Positions 52,617 through 61,368 of a stretch of DNA of 64,000 bases are shown piece after piece. The stretch comes from Phymatolithon calcareum (taxonomy: Eukaryota > Rhodophyta > Florideophyceae > Hapalidiales), in NCBI GenBank assembly GCA_977006965.1, contig OZ345378.1:1426001-1490000 (forward strand). The letters run 5' to 3'. A program made the translations under genes and the position numbers. Every line of letters begins with the position of its first letter. Positions within the stretch are counted from its first letter, which is position 1. The notes under the pieces are model-generated. The model did not search any database, was not told where the DNA came from, and saw only the letters and a list, made by a program, of their open reading frames with translations.

Positions 52617-53501
52617 ATGTCAGGCCACGATGATCTCTTCGAACTACGGAATTACTTCTACCTCGGGAACTTCAGCGCCGCAGCAACAGAGGGAGAAACG
52701 GTGACAGTGGACGACCGGCTCCTGCAGATCGAAAAAGAAGTATTGATGCGACGTATCGATCTTGCGAAGGGAAAACGTGACGTCGTCCTAAACTCTGTCA
52801 CTGATGCATCTGCGCCCGCACTTCATGTCCTTAAGCTAATCGCCCAGTTGCAAAAGGATCCGTTAACTGCCGAAACTGCACAGGCCGCTGTCACCACCTG
52901 GCTCGATGACGATGTGTCGGCTAATTCGCCATGCTTTGTGCTCATGTGCGCGATTTTGTACGCGCATCTCGGCGATTATGACAATGCGCTTAAGGTCGCA
53001 AGCCGGTCCATGTCGCTCGAGCTGCTCAGCGTCAAGGTGCAGGTGTTGTTGCGAATGGACCGACTCGATGTTGCGGAGAAGGAGGTTGCTGCCATGGTGA
53101 AAATCGATGAGGATGCTACGCTCACTCAGCTCGCCACCGCGTGGACTAAGCTTGCGAAGGGTGGTACTGATGTACAAGATGCCGTCTATATTTACCAAGA
53201 TTTACTTGAAAGACATGGTGCTACAGACCAGATTCTCAACGGGTTGTCTCTGTGCAGCATTGCGAAGGGAAAGCCTGAAGAGGCCGAGCGGACGCTGCAG
53301 GAGGCATTATCGAAGAATCCGAATTGCGCGAATACTCTTATTAACGTTATCGCTTGTTCCAAGTATCGGAACAAGCCACAGGAACTTGTGTCGAGATACT
53401 TTGAACAACTCAATCGCGTCGCACCTTCTAATGCATGGCTCTCGGATTATGCGGCAAAGGAGCAGGAGTTTGACTTACTTGCCGAGACAATTACTGCTTA
53501 A
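52617..53501 (+). CDS. COPE: Coatomer epsilon subunit (epsilon-COP)
   Basis: This 294-aa intronless protein is the small subunit that stabilises alpha-COP in the COPI coat of Golgi-to-ER and intra-Golgi vesicles. The N-terminal block DDLFELRNYFYLGNFSAA is the family signature. The rest is a TPR-like alpha-solenoid: NALKVASRSMSLELLSVKVQ, LRMDRLDVAEKEVA, then AVYIYQDLLERHGATDQILN, LSLCSIAKGKPEEAERTLQE and NPNCANTLINVIACSKYRNK. It ends with the conserved basic-acidic segment after APSNAWLSDYAAKEQEFD. Length fits the family (about 290-310 aa). The start is the first ATG, with purine at -3. Downstream, AATAAA near 53739 is a candidate poly(A) signal. Confidence 0.95.
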   Translation: MSGHDDLFELRNYFYLGNFSAAATEGETVTVDDRLLQIEKEVLMRRIDLAKGKRDVVLNSVTDASAPALHVLKLIAQLQKDPLTAETAQAAVTTWLDDDVSANSPCFVLMCAILYAHLGDYDNALKVASRSMSLELLSVKVQVLLRMDRLDVAEKEVAAMVKIDEDATLTQLATAWTKLAKGGTDVQDAVYIYQDLLERHGATDQILNGLSLCSIAKGKPEEAERTLQEALSKNPNCANTLINVIACSKYRNKPQELVSRYFEQLNRVAPSNAWLSDYAAKEQEFDLLAETITA

Positions 53502-53989
53502 TTTTTGATGGACCATGTTCGTGGAAGACAAAGACGAATTTCTGTGGCAAAAAGACTCTTGCATTTGTCTATTGCGTCTATGATTAGAAGGCTGAGCTCA
53601 TGTAAACTCTATGGCTTGAATCGTGGACAATCACTTTCTCCTTCATGAGACTCTACGGAGAGGCATTTTAATATTTCCGGACTAGAGCCCAGCCTAATCT
53701 GGTGGGCGCAAAATTGCTGTTTTGCTCTTAACAATGTGAATAAATGTACTGGTTCAGTATACAGGTCGGCGCAGCCGGTTTCCTCGTTTAAGGTAAATAA
53801 GACAAGGTTGATTGACCATCATGGCTTCTGCTTGCAGAAACACGTCGCGGAATAAAAGACTATGTTCAAACAACGGATTGCAACTGGCTACCATCAAACG
53901 TCGCCTGGTGCGTCGAGACACGACAATGACAGGTAGTAGCTCTGGAAAGAGAGTAGAATTGCAATCTTAGAATTGTTAAATGGCTCAGG
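53502..53989. other. Convergent 3' region
   Basis: A 488-bp gap between convergent genes. It holds AATAAA hexamers on the plus strand and a 48-codon basic ORF from ATG 53821 that I do not regard as a gene. Confidence 0.5.
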
Positions 53990-54487
53990 TTAGCATTCGA
54001 CGACAGCGAGTTTTGGCATCTCACAGGACGTGAGCATAATTTTCCGCATACCGCGCCTCTTGCGGGGAGGAAGCTTCGAAGCTGCTATCAGGGGCCATTC
54101 GCAGAGCTCGGTGCCCTTGCCTACGACTTCTGAAGTGTTGGGAGACAGAGAGACGAGCTGATGCAATTCCAGCTGGTGGTCATTCAAAGGGCGCTTTTTC
54201 GATTTTGATAGTCCGGATACTGCACGTTCGTCTTGCTCATTATGCTCACGCAAAGACCCTGTTGTAAGACCGACCTCGACCTCAGAATTGGGGTCATCAA
54301 ACTCCTCCCTTGAAACTTGCGGTACGGGGCTGGTGGAGGACAGTGAGGAAAGTTCAATATTAAGTTCCGCGACATCTTCGTCTGCCAACGACGAAGTGCT
54401 GATGAAATCCGGGTCCCATTTCGGAGTTCGCCGACGCGTTCCGCGTCTTGGCAGCTGCTCCAATGCCACAGCAGTACCATGGGCCAT
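53990..54487 (-). CDS. Hypothetical protein, Ser/acidic with basic clusters
   Basis: From ATG 54487 the frame encodes 165 aa (13 further upstream codons in frame have no ATG). The protein begins with a basic segment (PRRGTRRRTPKWDPDFI), followed by Ser/Glu/Asp-rich low complexity. Later come SKSKKRPLNDHQ and PPRKRRGMRK, both like nuclear localisation signals. No enzyme fold, membrane segment or known motif is visible. It is divergent from the acyl-CoA-binding protein gene, with about 280 bp between start codons. Probably disordered and nuclear, if expressed. Confidence 0.5.
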   Translation of the reverse strand: MAHGTAVALEQLPRRGTRRRTPKWDPDFISTSSLADEDVAELNIELSSLSSTSPVPQVSREEFDDPNSEVEVGLTTGSLREHNEQDERAVSGLSKSKKRPLNDHQLELHQLVSLSPNTSEVVGKGTELCEWPLIAASKLPPRKRRGMRKIMLTSCEMPKLAVVEC

Positions 54488-54767
54488 TGTTTCTCCGTAC
54501 AAGAACGGGGAGTAAATGTCGAACAATGGTCTTTTTTTGTGGAAAAGAATAAGTCTGCAGTGTCTTGCCGGTGAGAGAGAGGGTGGGAAGTGAGAGGGGG
54601 AGCAAGGACGTTAGCCGTCGTCAATGGAGTGCAGCGGAGTTTTTGAACACAGAAAAATCGATTCGATAAAAAGTGAAGATTTCCGCAAATGCGTGTAAAG
54701 CTTATTTTCATCGGGAAATCAATTTTTCTGTGCACGGCTGTGTTTGACTTTCTCACACGCAGACAAA

Positions 54768-55628
54768 ATGACGACGCCAACACACGCGGCTTTTGACGCC
54801 GCCTGCAATCAAGTGTCGAGCGGCGAATTGGGGCAATTATCAGATGAAGACCAGCTCTCTCTTTATGGATTATACTCGGTCGCATTGAAGGGACCTGTAA
54901 AAGGTTCCGGACCGTCCTTCCTGAACATCCGTGGCTACGCCAAATTTCAAGCATGGGCCGCCGTAAGCCATCTTTCGCGTGACGATGCGATGGTCCATTA
55001 CGTTGATCTTGTCACTGAGCTCAAGAAGCGTGGAAAGACTGAAAAACCGCAGCGAGGCAATGGGCTTGGTCGACAGGCCCCGACGGGGTTCGATATTGGT
55101 GCAGAAAGTGCTAGCAACGCTCATGATCTTTGCCATTGGGCGAGCGTTGGCGATATCAAGTCTTTAAAATACCTGCTTCAGTCCAAGGGAGTTCCAGCGG
55201 ATTACCGCGATGAGGAGGGCATGACTGCCATAATGCGCGCCGCGGACCGAAACAATGTGCGCGTTATTGACATCTTAGTTGCCGCGGGGGCGAATGTCAA
55301 TGCACAGGATGGTGAAGGGCTTTCTGCGTTGCATTACGCAGCGTACTGCGATCACGAGGAGGCATGTGGGGTTTTGGTGTTACACGGAGCGAATTGCGAA
55401 ATTGCGGATAATGATGCCAGTACGCCTTTAGATGCAGCGAGCGATACAACGAGAAAGGTGATGATGTTGGCCAAGACGGGTGAATGGGAGCGACCGACAC
55501 CAAACGCTGAAGATGTGGACAGCAAGTTTTCACTAGATAGAACGACAACTCTGATTGCCCTATTTTCACTTTCTGCACTAGCGATTGCAATAGGAATCAC
55601 CGTATGGAAAAGAACATCTGCGAAATGA
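54768..55628 (+). CDS. Acyl-CoA-binding protein with ankyrin repeats and C-terminal membrane anchor
   Basis: This 286-aa protein starts at ATG 54768. Residues 1-90 are an acyl-CoA-binding four-helix domain: FDAACNQVSSGELGQLSDED, the YGLYSVALKGPVKG ligand loop, then the AKFQAWAAVSHLSRDDAMVHYVDLV helices. Residues about 120-225 hold three ankyrin repeats (HDLCHWASVGDIKSLKYLL; MTAIMRAADRNNVRVIDILV; LSALHYAAYCDHEEACGVLV). The order matches ACBD6. Unlike ACBD6, the protein ends in a hydrophobic helix (TLIALFSLSALAIAIGITVW) and a KRTSAK tail at about 262-286, a tail anchor with basic end. It would sit on the ER, peroxisome or another organelle and present bound acyl-CoA near a membrane. Confidence 0.9.
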   Translation: MTTPTHAAFDAACNQVSSGELGQLSDEDQLSLYGLYSVALKGPVKGSGPSFLNIRGYAKFQAWAAVSHLSRDDAMVHYVDLVTELKKRGKTEKPQRGNGLGRQAPTGFDIGAESASNAHDLCHWASVGDIKSLKYLLQSKGVPADYRDEEGMTAIMRAADRNNVRVIDILVAAGANVNAQDGEGLSALHYAAYCDHEEACGVLVLHGANCEIADNDASTPLDAASDTTRKVMMLAKTGEWERPTPNAEDVDSKFSLDRTTTLIALFSLSALAIAIGITVWKRTSAK

Positions 55629-55701
55629 ACAGCAAAACTGTCGCGATCGACGAACGTCTGCGCGCTATGGCGATGGGCAAAATGTTAAACTGGAAATGCT
55701 G

Positions 55702-55944
55702 TTACGACGATTCTGTATCCTTCTTCCTTGCTGCCCGAATCGCTGCAGCCTCAGCTTCATCAACCGTCGTGACCTTTACAATAACACTTCGAATTGATCT
55801 CTGCACGCCCGAAAACACATGGTCGCGACCAAGACCATCGAATTCAGAAAAACTCATCATGAGACCAAGTGTTGCTGCGCCAGTCATTAACAGCGACAAA
55901 CGGCGTACGCTTCGAACAGGCATCGGCGTCACGGGTCGATTCAT
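55702..55944 (-). CDS. Possible small single-helix membrane protein
   Basis: An 80-aa ORF opening with a true ATG. Its N-terminus is basic (RPVTPMPVRSVRRL) followed by one hydrophobic stretch (LSLLMTGAATLGLMMSF), then SEFDGLGRDHVFSGVQRS and an acidic-basic helical tail. This layout is typical of small nuclear-encoded inner mitochondrial membrane or plastid proteins. It sits alone in the gap between the ankyrin gene (convergent, 73 bp away) and the DUF1295 gene. I recognise no family. Evidence is limited to the sensible domain layout and start. Confidence 0.4.
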   Translation of the reverse strand: MNRPVTPMPVRSVRRLSLLMTGAATLGLMMSFSEFDGLGRDHVFSGVQRSIRSVIVKVTTVDEAEAAAIRAARKKDTESS

Positions 55945-56160
55945 CTTGTAAATACAGAAATAGATGGAGCCAAAGAAATGTTCGACGACTTGGTCGCACG
56001 CTGCGTGCAGAGACTCCCGTAGGAGAGAATTGTTGGGTATTACAAATGGACTTGCAGATTTGGTCCCAATACGATAGGTTTCACACGTGTAATGATTATC
56101 GGCTCAACTTTCCCCCGGCCTTGACCCTTACCACTGAAGGAGCACAATCATCCCCAGACA

Positions 56161-57204
56161 ATGTCGCGCTTTGATCTTTCAACCGTCGTGATCACGGTCT
56201 CCGCGGCCGTGCCGCGAGTTCTTCCTCATGTGCTGAAGTGGCCGGCACCAGCACCAGGCGAGGTGTACGATGTGATCGTTGCACTGAATCCTGTCGTCTC
56301 TCACTACCTCCTCACTCTGTTCGCCATTGCACTTCAATGCGTGCTTACGGTTTTAACGCAGTCCTACGCATGGAATGACAGAGTGTGGCCGTTTCTTCCA
56401 CCTTTGTGGGGATTTTTGTACGCATTGCACCCGTACCTCAGTCACGATCGCAAAACAGATGGGAAACTTGACCTTCGGCTTTCCGTAATGACGGTCCTCA
56501 CGGTGGTATGGGGCTTGCGACTTGCATTCCATGGACTCCGAAGAGGTTGCTATTCATGGGGGCATGAAGACTATCGATTTTTGTGGATCAGAAAGGCCAA
56601 GATAACAAACCGATTCCTCTTTTGGATTATTTTCATTTCGTTTGTGCTTGGCCATTGTACCGTCATGCTTTCTCTCATCTCCACGCCATTTTATTTCGCA
56701 TGGATTCGCCGCGGAGACTCCCCGGCTTTCAATCTCGTCGATGTCATCGCCACTTTGGGCATGACGCTTGGTATTTTCATGCAGGCGGTTGCCGATGAGC
56801 AACACTGGCGTTTCCATCTGAGAAAGAAAGGATACGAATTGAACCAGAAATCGAAGAAGAGTGCAAGTGCAAAACAGAAGGGGAAAGAAGTAGTTACCTT
56901 AGATGAAGAAGACGGTTTTTTCCAATCTGGCCTTTTCGCGTGGTGTCGACATCCCAACTATTTTGCGGAAATGGCCATTTGGTTCTTCTTTTATCTGTTC
57001 TCAGTAAGCTGCAGCGGGCGATGGCTCAATTGGTGTATCGTAGGTCCAATTCTCTATGTGGGACTGTTCCTGATCACAACACCTATGGCAGAATCCATTT
57101 CGTCGTCGAAGTATCCTGCATACGCTGTGTATCAAAGTCGCGTATCGCGATTTATCCCATTGTATCCCTCCTCGAAAAAGAAGCAGGCCAACAAAGAGGA
57201 GTGA
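56161..57204 (+). CDS. DUF1295 / steroid 5-alpha-reductase-like membrane protein
   Basis: This 347-aa protein has about seven hydrophobic helices (for example LLTLFAIALQCVLTVL, FLFWIIFISFVLGH, LVDVIATLGMTLGIFMQAVA). The DUF1295 family signatures are present: AWNDRVWPFLPPLWGFLYA at the N-terminal side, the RRGCYSWGHEDYRF loop, DEQHWRF, and the C-terminal FAWCRHPNYFAEMAIWF block shared with steroid 5-alpha-reductases and isoprenylcysteine methyltransferases, where it binds nucleotide cofactor. A charged Lys-rich insert (about 235-255) and a basic end (SSKKKQANKEE) face the cytosol; the KxKxx-like end suggests ER retrieval. The substrate is unknown; a lipid or sterol reductase role is family-level inference. 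Intronless. Confidence 0.85.
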   Translation: MSRFDLSTVVITVSAAVPRVLPHVLKWPAPAPGEVYDVIVALNPVVSHYLLTLFAIALQCVLTVLTQSYAWNDRVWPFLPPLWGFLYALHPYLSHDRKTDGKLDLRLSVMTVLTVVWGLRLAFHGLRRGCYSWGHEDYRFLWIRKAKITNRFLFWIIFISFVLGHCTVMLSLISTPFYFAWIRRGDSPAFNLVDVIATLGMTLGIFMQAVADEQHWRFHLRKKGYELNQKSKKSASAKQKGKEVVTLDEEDGFFQSGLFAWCRHPNYFAEMAIWFFFYLFSVSCSGRWLNWCIVGPILYVGLFLITTPMAESISSSKYPAYAVYQSRVSRFIPLYPSSKKKQANKEE

Positions 57205-57303
57205 GCATTGCACGACAACCTTTAGTAGCTTCTCATATTAGAAAAGTAGCACTAATTTGAACGACCTCAAGGCCAACCAAAGATACAAACTACACACAAT
57301 AAG

Positions 57304-58513
57304 TTAGGAACTCTCCGGCGGCGCCGCGCCTTGCTCTGTCACCTCGGTGACATTCCGCCACGATCCATCCAACTCCTCCTTCCACAAAGTAACGCTGTCA
57401 TCACCGCACGCAACCCCCAACACGTTACCAGCCGGGCTCCAACTGACAGACCACACCGGTGCAGGAAAGACGGGGAGCTCATTCTTCGCCCATTCAGCGC
57501 CCGGATTTCCAGCGTCATCATCCTGGCTCCACACAATCACCCGCTTATCCTGTCCCGCACTTGCGATCATGGCGCGCGGAAGTCCAATACTCGGAGCCCA
57601 GGAAACGTCGCGAACGAGTTCGCGATGCCCCTTGAGCGGCGCACCATCGAGAACCCAGTTTCCAGATTGCGAGTCACAGCGCCAAATCTTAATGAGATGA
57701 TCGCACCCAGCAGTGACGATGCGCTTCGGCGGCGGAGCGGCACGGTCGGGCATCCACAGTCCGCCCGGAGCGACGGCGGGTGCCCAGGACACGGCGCTAG
57801 CGCCGAGGGAATGGGTATGCGCGGCGCCATCACGCGATTCGCTTACGCGGCGCTCGTCCCAAGTCCCGTCTGATAGATGCGTGCAGATGGAGACGAAACC
57901 GTCCGAAGATGCACAGGCGAATATAAGGCCGTACTCATGCGGCGCAAAAGCGACGGAATTTACGCTCGAGGCGTGCCAGGAGTAGTCATAGAACCTCCGC
58001 CACATGCCACGCGACTCCTCTATCCAGATGATCACGCAACCGTCGTGCGAAGCTGATGCTAGAAGAGGTTTGCCATGTCGAGTCGGATGCGCCCAAGCGA
58101 CCTGCCAGACAGGCCCTTCGTGGCCCTCAAGTGTTGCCTCTAGTTTGTGGTGACCTTGCGCATCGATTTCGAAGATCTTAATGGTGCGGTCGCTTGAGCA
58201 GGTTGCTAATCGTCTCCCGTAAAAATCGAGCTGGGCATCGTGGACCATGTCGGCATGCGCAGTGTCTACAACGGATTTCGGCATTACCTGTATCATTGTC
58301 AGGTTTTTATTGCGCACAGGGATATCGAAGATGGGAATTAGTACTCTGTCATTTTGTTGTTCTGTGGGAAAAACGAGAGCGATGAAAGAGATTTTGATGC
58401 TGACGCTGGATCAAACTTACTCTTTCGGATGTGGGTGCCGCCGCCGCGGCATCTGCAACTACAGGCATTTGAGCGTATGCTGTAGACGGCATCGGTGGCG
58501 GGACGTACGCCAT
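57304..58513 (-). CDS. SEC13: Sec13 (COPII coat and nuclear pore), two exons
   Basis: A WD40 protein forming the COPII outer cage with Sec31 and part of the nuclear-pore Y complex. The body begins VMPKSVVDTAHADMVHDAQLD and shows the family's blade order: YGRRLATCSSDRTIKIFE, GHEGPVWQVAWAHP, LLASASHDGCVIIW, SWHASSVNSVAFAPHEYG, ACASSDGFVS, RIVTAGCDHLIKIW, HRELVRDVSWAPS, IASAGQDKRVIVW, VWSVSWSPAGNVLGVACGDD. The N-terminus needs an upstream exon: 58421-58513 encodes 31 residues (MAYVPPPMPSTAYAQ..., then Ala-rich), followed by a perfect GTAAGT donor and an ACAG acceptor at 58288 (133-bp intron, phase 0). Total 358 aa. Six blades are present, as expected, since Sec31 or Nup145 supplies the seventh. 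Confidence 0.93.
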
Positions 58514-59211
58514 TGCAGCGTGAGTGCTTTGCAAGAGGCTCCTTCGTGAGTTGAAAGGAGGCAAGCAAGGATGGAGTGGTCGATTGAATAACGATGGATC
58601 GATTCGAGAACCGCACTCATCACCCTAGATTGAGACCCAAAATTCGCGATTTTGGGGGCTCCCCATGTCCCCAAACGCTGAGAGGTAATTTAATGAGAAT
58701 TTGTATCATAAAAAATCAATCTATTTGTATAGGAAGTGTTACTTTGTAGCAGGGGAACATTCCCCTGTTTGTCGTAATTCCGGAGCTGCGGATGGACAGG
58801 CAGGGAATGCATTCTCCGGGCCTTCCAAAGTCGATCGATGCGTGCAAGATCTGAAATATTCTACTGGATTGCCTTGAAGTGCAACATTTGAACTGCGATG
58901 GCTATAGTGTGTGCTTGTACCAGTTTGACGCGCGAAGTGCACCATGTGCAGAGTGAGGATGTGCTTTGCTCAATCAACGCTTGATTTATTAAGCCGTCGT
59001 GACTGCCTCTTCTGGATGTCGTATATTTTGATGATGGACTGCATCGCGTGCAATCACTGTGTTTTCTCTATCTTGCACCTTAATGTCAGTTGTAGCACAT
59101 CGAGCGACCCTATCGATTTCCCTTTGAAGCTCATCTCGTCAAGGGAGATAGCTTCAATATTCTGCCGTCTGTCATGGCGAAATGAACTTCACAGGGGGAA
59201 GAAAAGCTAGC

Positions 59212-59724
59212 TCAATTATCGTTCTTAACTTCATATTGTAAACGTGATGTGTAGAACAAGCATTGAGCTGAGCCAGCTTCAACATCGACGACCTTGAGCG
59301 TTTGCAGCTTGAGATCAGCGTCAGAGGTACTGTCTATCATGTTATAATAACGAACGTCAGCGCCTAGGTAGTTCGGAGGCGATTTCATGTCGCCCAGCCC
59401 CTTCCTGCAGGCGGATGTGGTCCAAGAGGGTGATTGAATGGGGCACACGTCGAACACTATTCGGAAATAAATGACAGGATATCATTCCGTGTGCTTTGCT
59501 CACAGGTCATTATCGTTAATGGCATTGTCGTTCAGGTTGCTCATCGTCCCGTCGCACCTGCTTTTGGCGCCGATGCAACTGCTCATGGTGTAGATTGGTC
59601 CAAGAAAACGGTTAATGATGCCTGCTGCGTTATATGAGTTCAACAAGACGTCAGAGCTAGAAACGCAGACACCAAATAGCAAGCTTGCCCCCACACCAAA
59701 CTTTAATAACGCAATGGTGCTCAA
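59212..59724 (-). CDS. Possible two-exon small secreted protein, 5' end unresolved
   Basis: Two open minus-strand segments can be joined by an intron 59405-59503 (GTGAGC donor, pyrimidine-rich CTGCAG acceptor, 99 bp) with matching phases. The joined frame gives about 137 residues. The first part starts hydrophobic like a signal peptide (ALLKFGVGASLLFGVCV), the middle has NLNDNAINDND, and the end is ADLKLQTLKVVDVEAGS...LFYTSRLQYEV. No ATG precedes the hydrophobic stretch in frame, so a first exon may be missing, or the whole may be spurious. No family recognised. Confidence 0.3.
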
Positions 59725-60364
59725 AAACTGATTTTTTGCCTACTGAACTATAAAAGGATTGCTTGCTTATGCGTAAGCAATGTGCTGTATCTCTAGAGTG
59801 ATGGACAAGATTTCGTTGTCGCCATTAACTATCGTAGTGTGCGTACCGGCACGCTATACGAGCCGAGGATTGAATAGTAAGATGTCTTACTATTGTGATG
59901 GCCGCTATGCGCATGGACTGTGAACGCATGCAGTTCTTTTCTATTACATCAAGAGCACTTGATGATGCTGTGTATAATCGAGTGCACTAGCGCAAGCTTG
60001 AGGATGCATCTACCTGGTTATCGCGAAGAAGTTTGAAGTACGAGAGTACTACTGCATGGATTGCTCCCTGATCGACTGGCATGATCGATACCAACAAAAG
60101 GACGTAAGCTGGAAATGAAAAATTGGTTGGTCGCTCAGTGCGAACACATGCTTGGTTCCAATGAGGGCTGGCTGTTGTTTTCAGCGTTGCGGCTCTGGTA
60201 CATCGCCGCCGTATGAGACAGCAAAACCTCTACGAGATCTTAGTGACTAATCTCATTGATACCAAAAGGGCTTGAATGCACCGGCACTATTGCCACTTCT
60301 ACACTCAACCCCGACATTGCCGTGGAAATGACCTTCCTATTACAATGACAAAAACTTTCACAAG

Positions 60365-60870
60365 GATAACGGGAGAAGAAGAAGAAGAAAGGTAGATTTT
60401 TATTTAAAAGTTACCAACGCATCTGCTGACGCTTGGAGCAACTTTCCTAGTGCCAAGAAGTTTTGGCTAGATTCTTTCTATGGAAGCGTTTCTTTTTTGT
60501 TGGTGTAACACGATTCAGTGGGGTACAAAAACCCACCTCTGGTCTCCTCCGGGACCCCGAGGGGGAAAATTACTCCCCTCTCCTGTGGCACGCTGTGATT
60601 TCAGGTTGCGGGCAGTCCTTACTTGTCCACAGCCTGAAACATGGTTAGGAGCTCGTCGAGTGCTCGCTTAGTCCAGGCGCTGTCCTCTTTGGAGAGTCTG
60701 TCCTTTGCGAGGCCATTTATCACGTCTTCGATGGCGTCTTTAGGATCACTGGAGAAGCAAAATGGTGCCGCAGTACACAATTTTGTATCGCATGGAAGGC
60801 AAAGAAGAAGACAAATGTGTGTTCGTGTCTTGAGACATCCGCGGAACGAAAGTTCATCTTCATAGTACTT
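60365..60870 (-). pseudogene. Dispersed repeat with (CTT)n tail, copy A, with coding end
   Basis: On the minus strand an uninterrupted 83-codon frame (60870 to TAA at 60619) reads YYEDELSFRGCLKTRTH, then a Cys-rich patch with five cysteines in 21 residues, then PKDAIEDVINGLAKDR and KRALDELLTMFQAVDK at the end. A 3' untranslated segment of about 230 bp shared with copy B and a (CTT)n tail at about 60377-60392 follow. The coding end is shared with copy C. It is the 3' terminus of a retroposon-like family, truncated at the 5' side. The frame is stopped by TAA directly upstream. The family is not one I can name. Confidence 0.6.
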
Positions 60871-61368
60871 TTAGGGATAGAGATTGCCTCAGAATGCATG
60901 TTCAGCGCCACATGGTCCCTGAAAACCTACAAAATAAAAATCTGCCCACTTGAGTAATCTAATTGCCACTCAATTGAAATAGATTCCGACATAGCATGCA
61001 TATACTCACTAAACTCTTTCACAGTACTTGCCACAGGTCTGCCCGGTCGAAGCATCAGGCGGGGTTGCGACTCGCGAGGAACTACTGTGCAGCAACTGTG
61101 AAGGTGAAAAATGCTTCACCGAACAACTTCAAAATGTTTTCACTTTTTATCAGAGTTTAGCAAAATGTTTTGTGTTTGTGCCAGATACACGTGTCATAGT
61201 CTGCCATCCCCGATCACGATTGTTTCAATCTGGAGGAACCACAATCTCCCGTATCAATGCCGCTTCCTCCAAGAGGCACAAAAGCGATACGCGCTCACCG
61301 CCGCCGAGACGCGGAAGCGCGAATTTAATAATCTCTATTCAAGTTTCCCATCCCAACCTTCTGCCGCC

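Larger units (their letters stand above)
58514..61368. other. Intergenic region with one weak gene candidate and a repeat relic
   Basis: Besides the two items listed separately I see no supported gene. A TATAAAAGG box lies on the plus strand near 59750, with only a 45-codon ORF after it. The 61.0-61.37 kb part is probably the hemB leader and promoter. Confidence 0.45.

Noticed and set aside
53821-53967. 48-codon ORF after epsilon-COP
   Set aside because: Very short, basic, located beyond a probable poly(A) signal, without similarity or context support.
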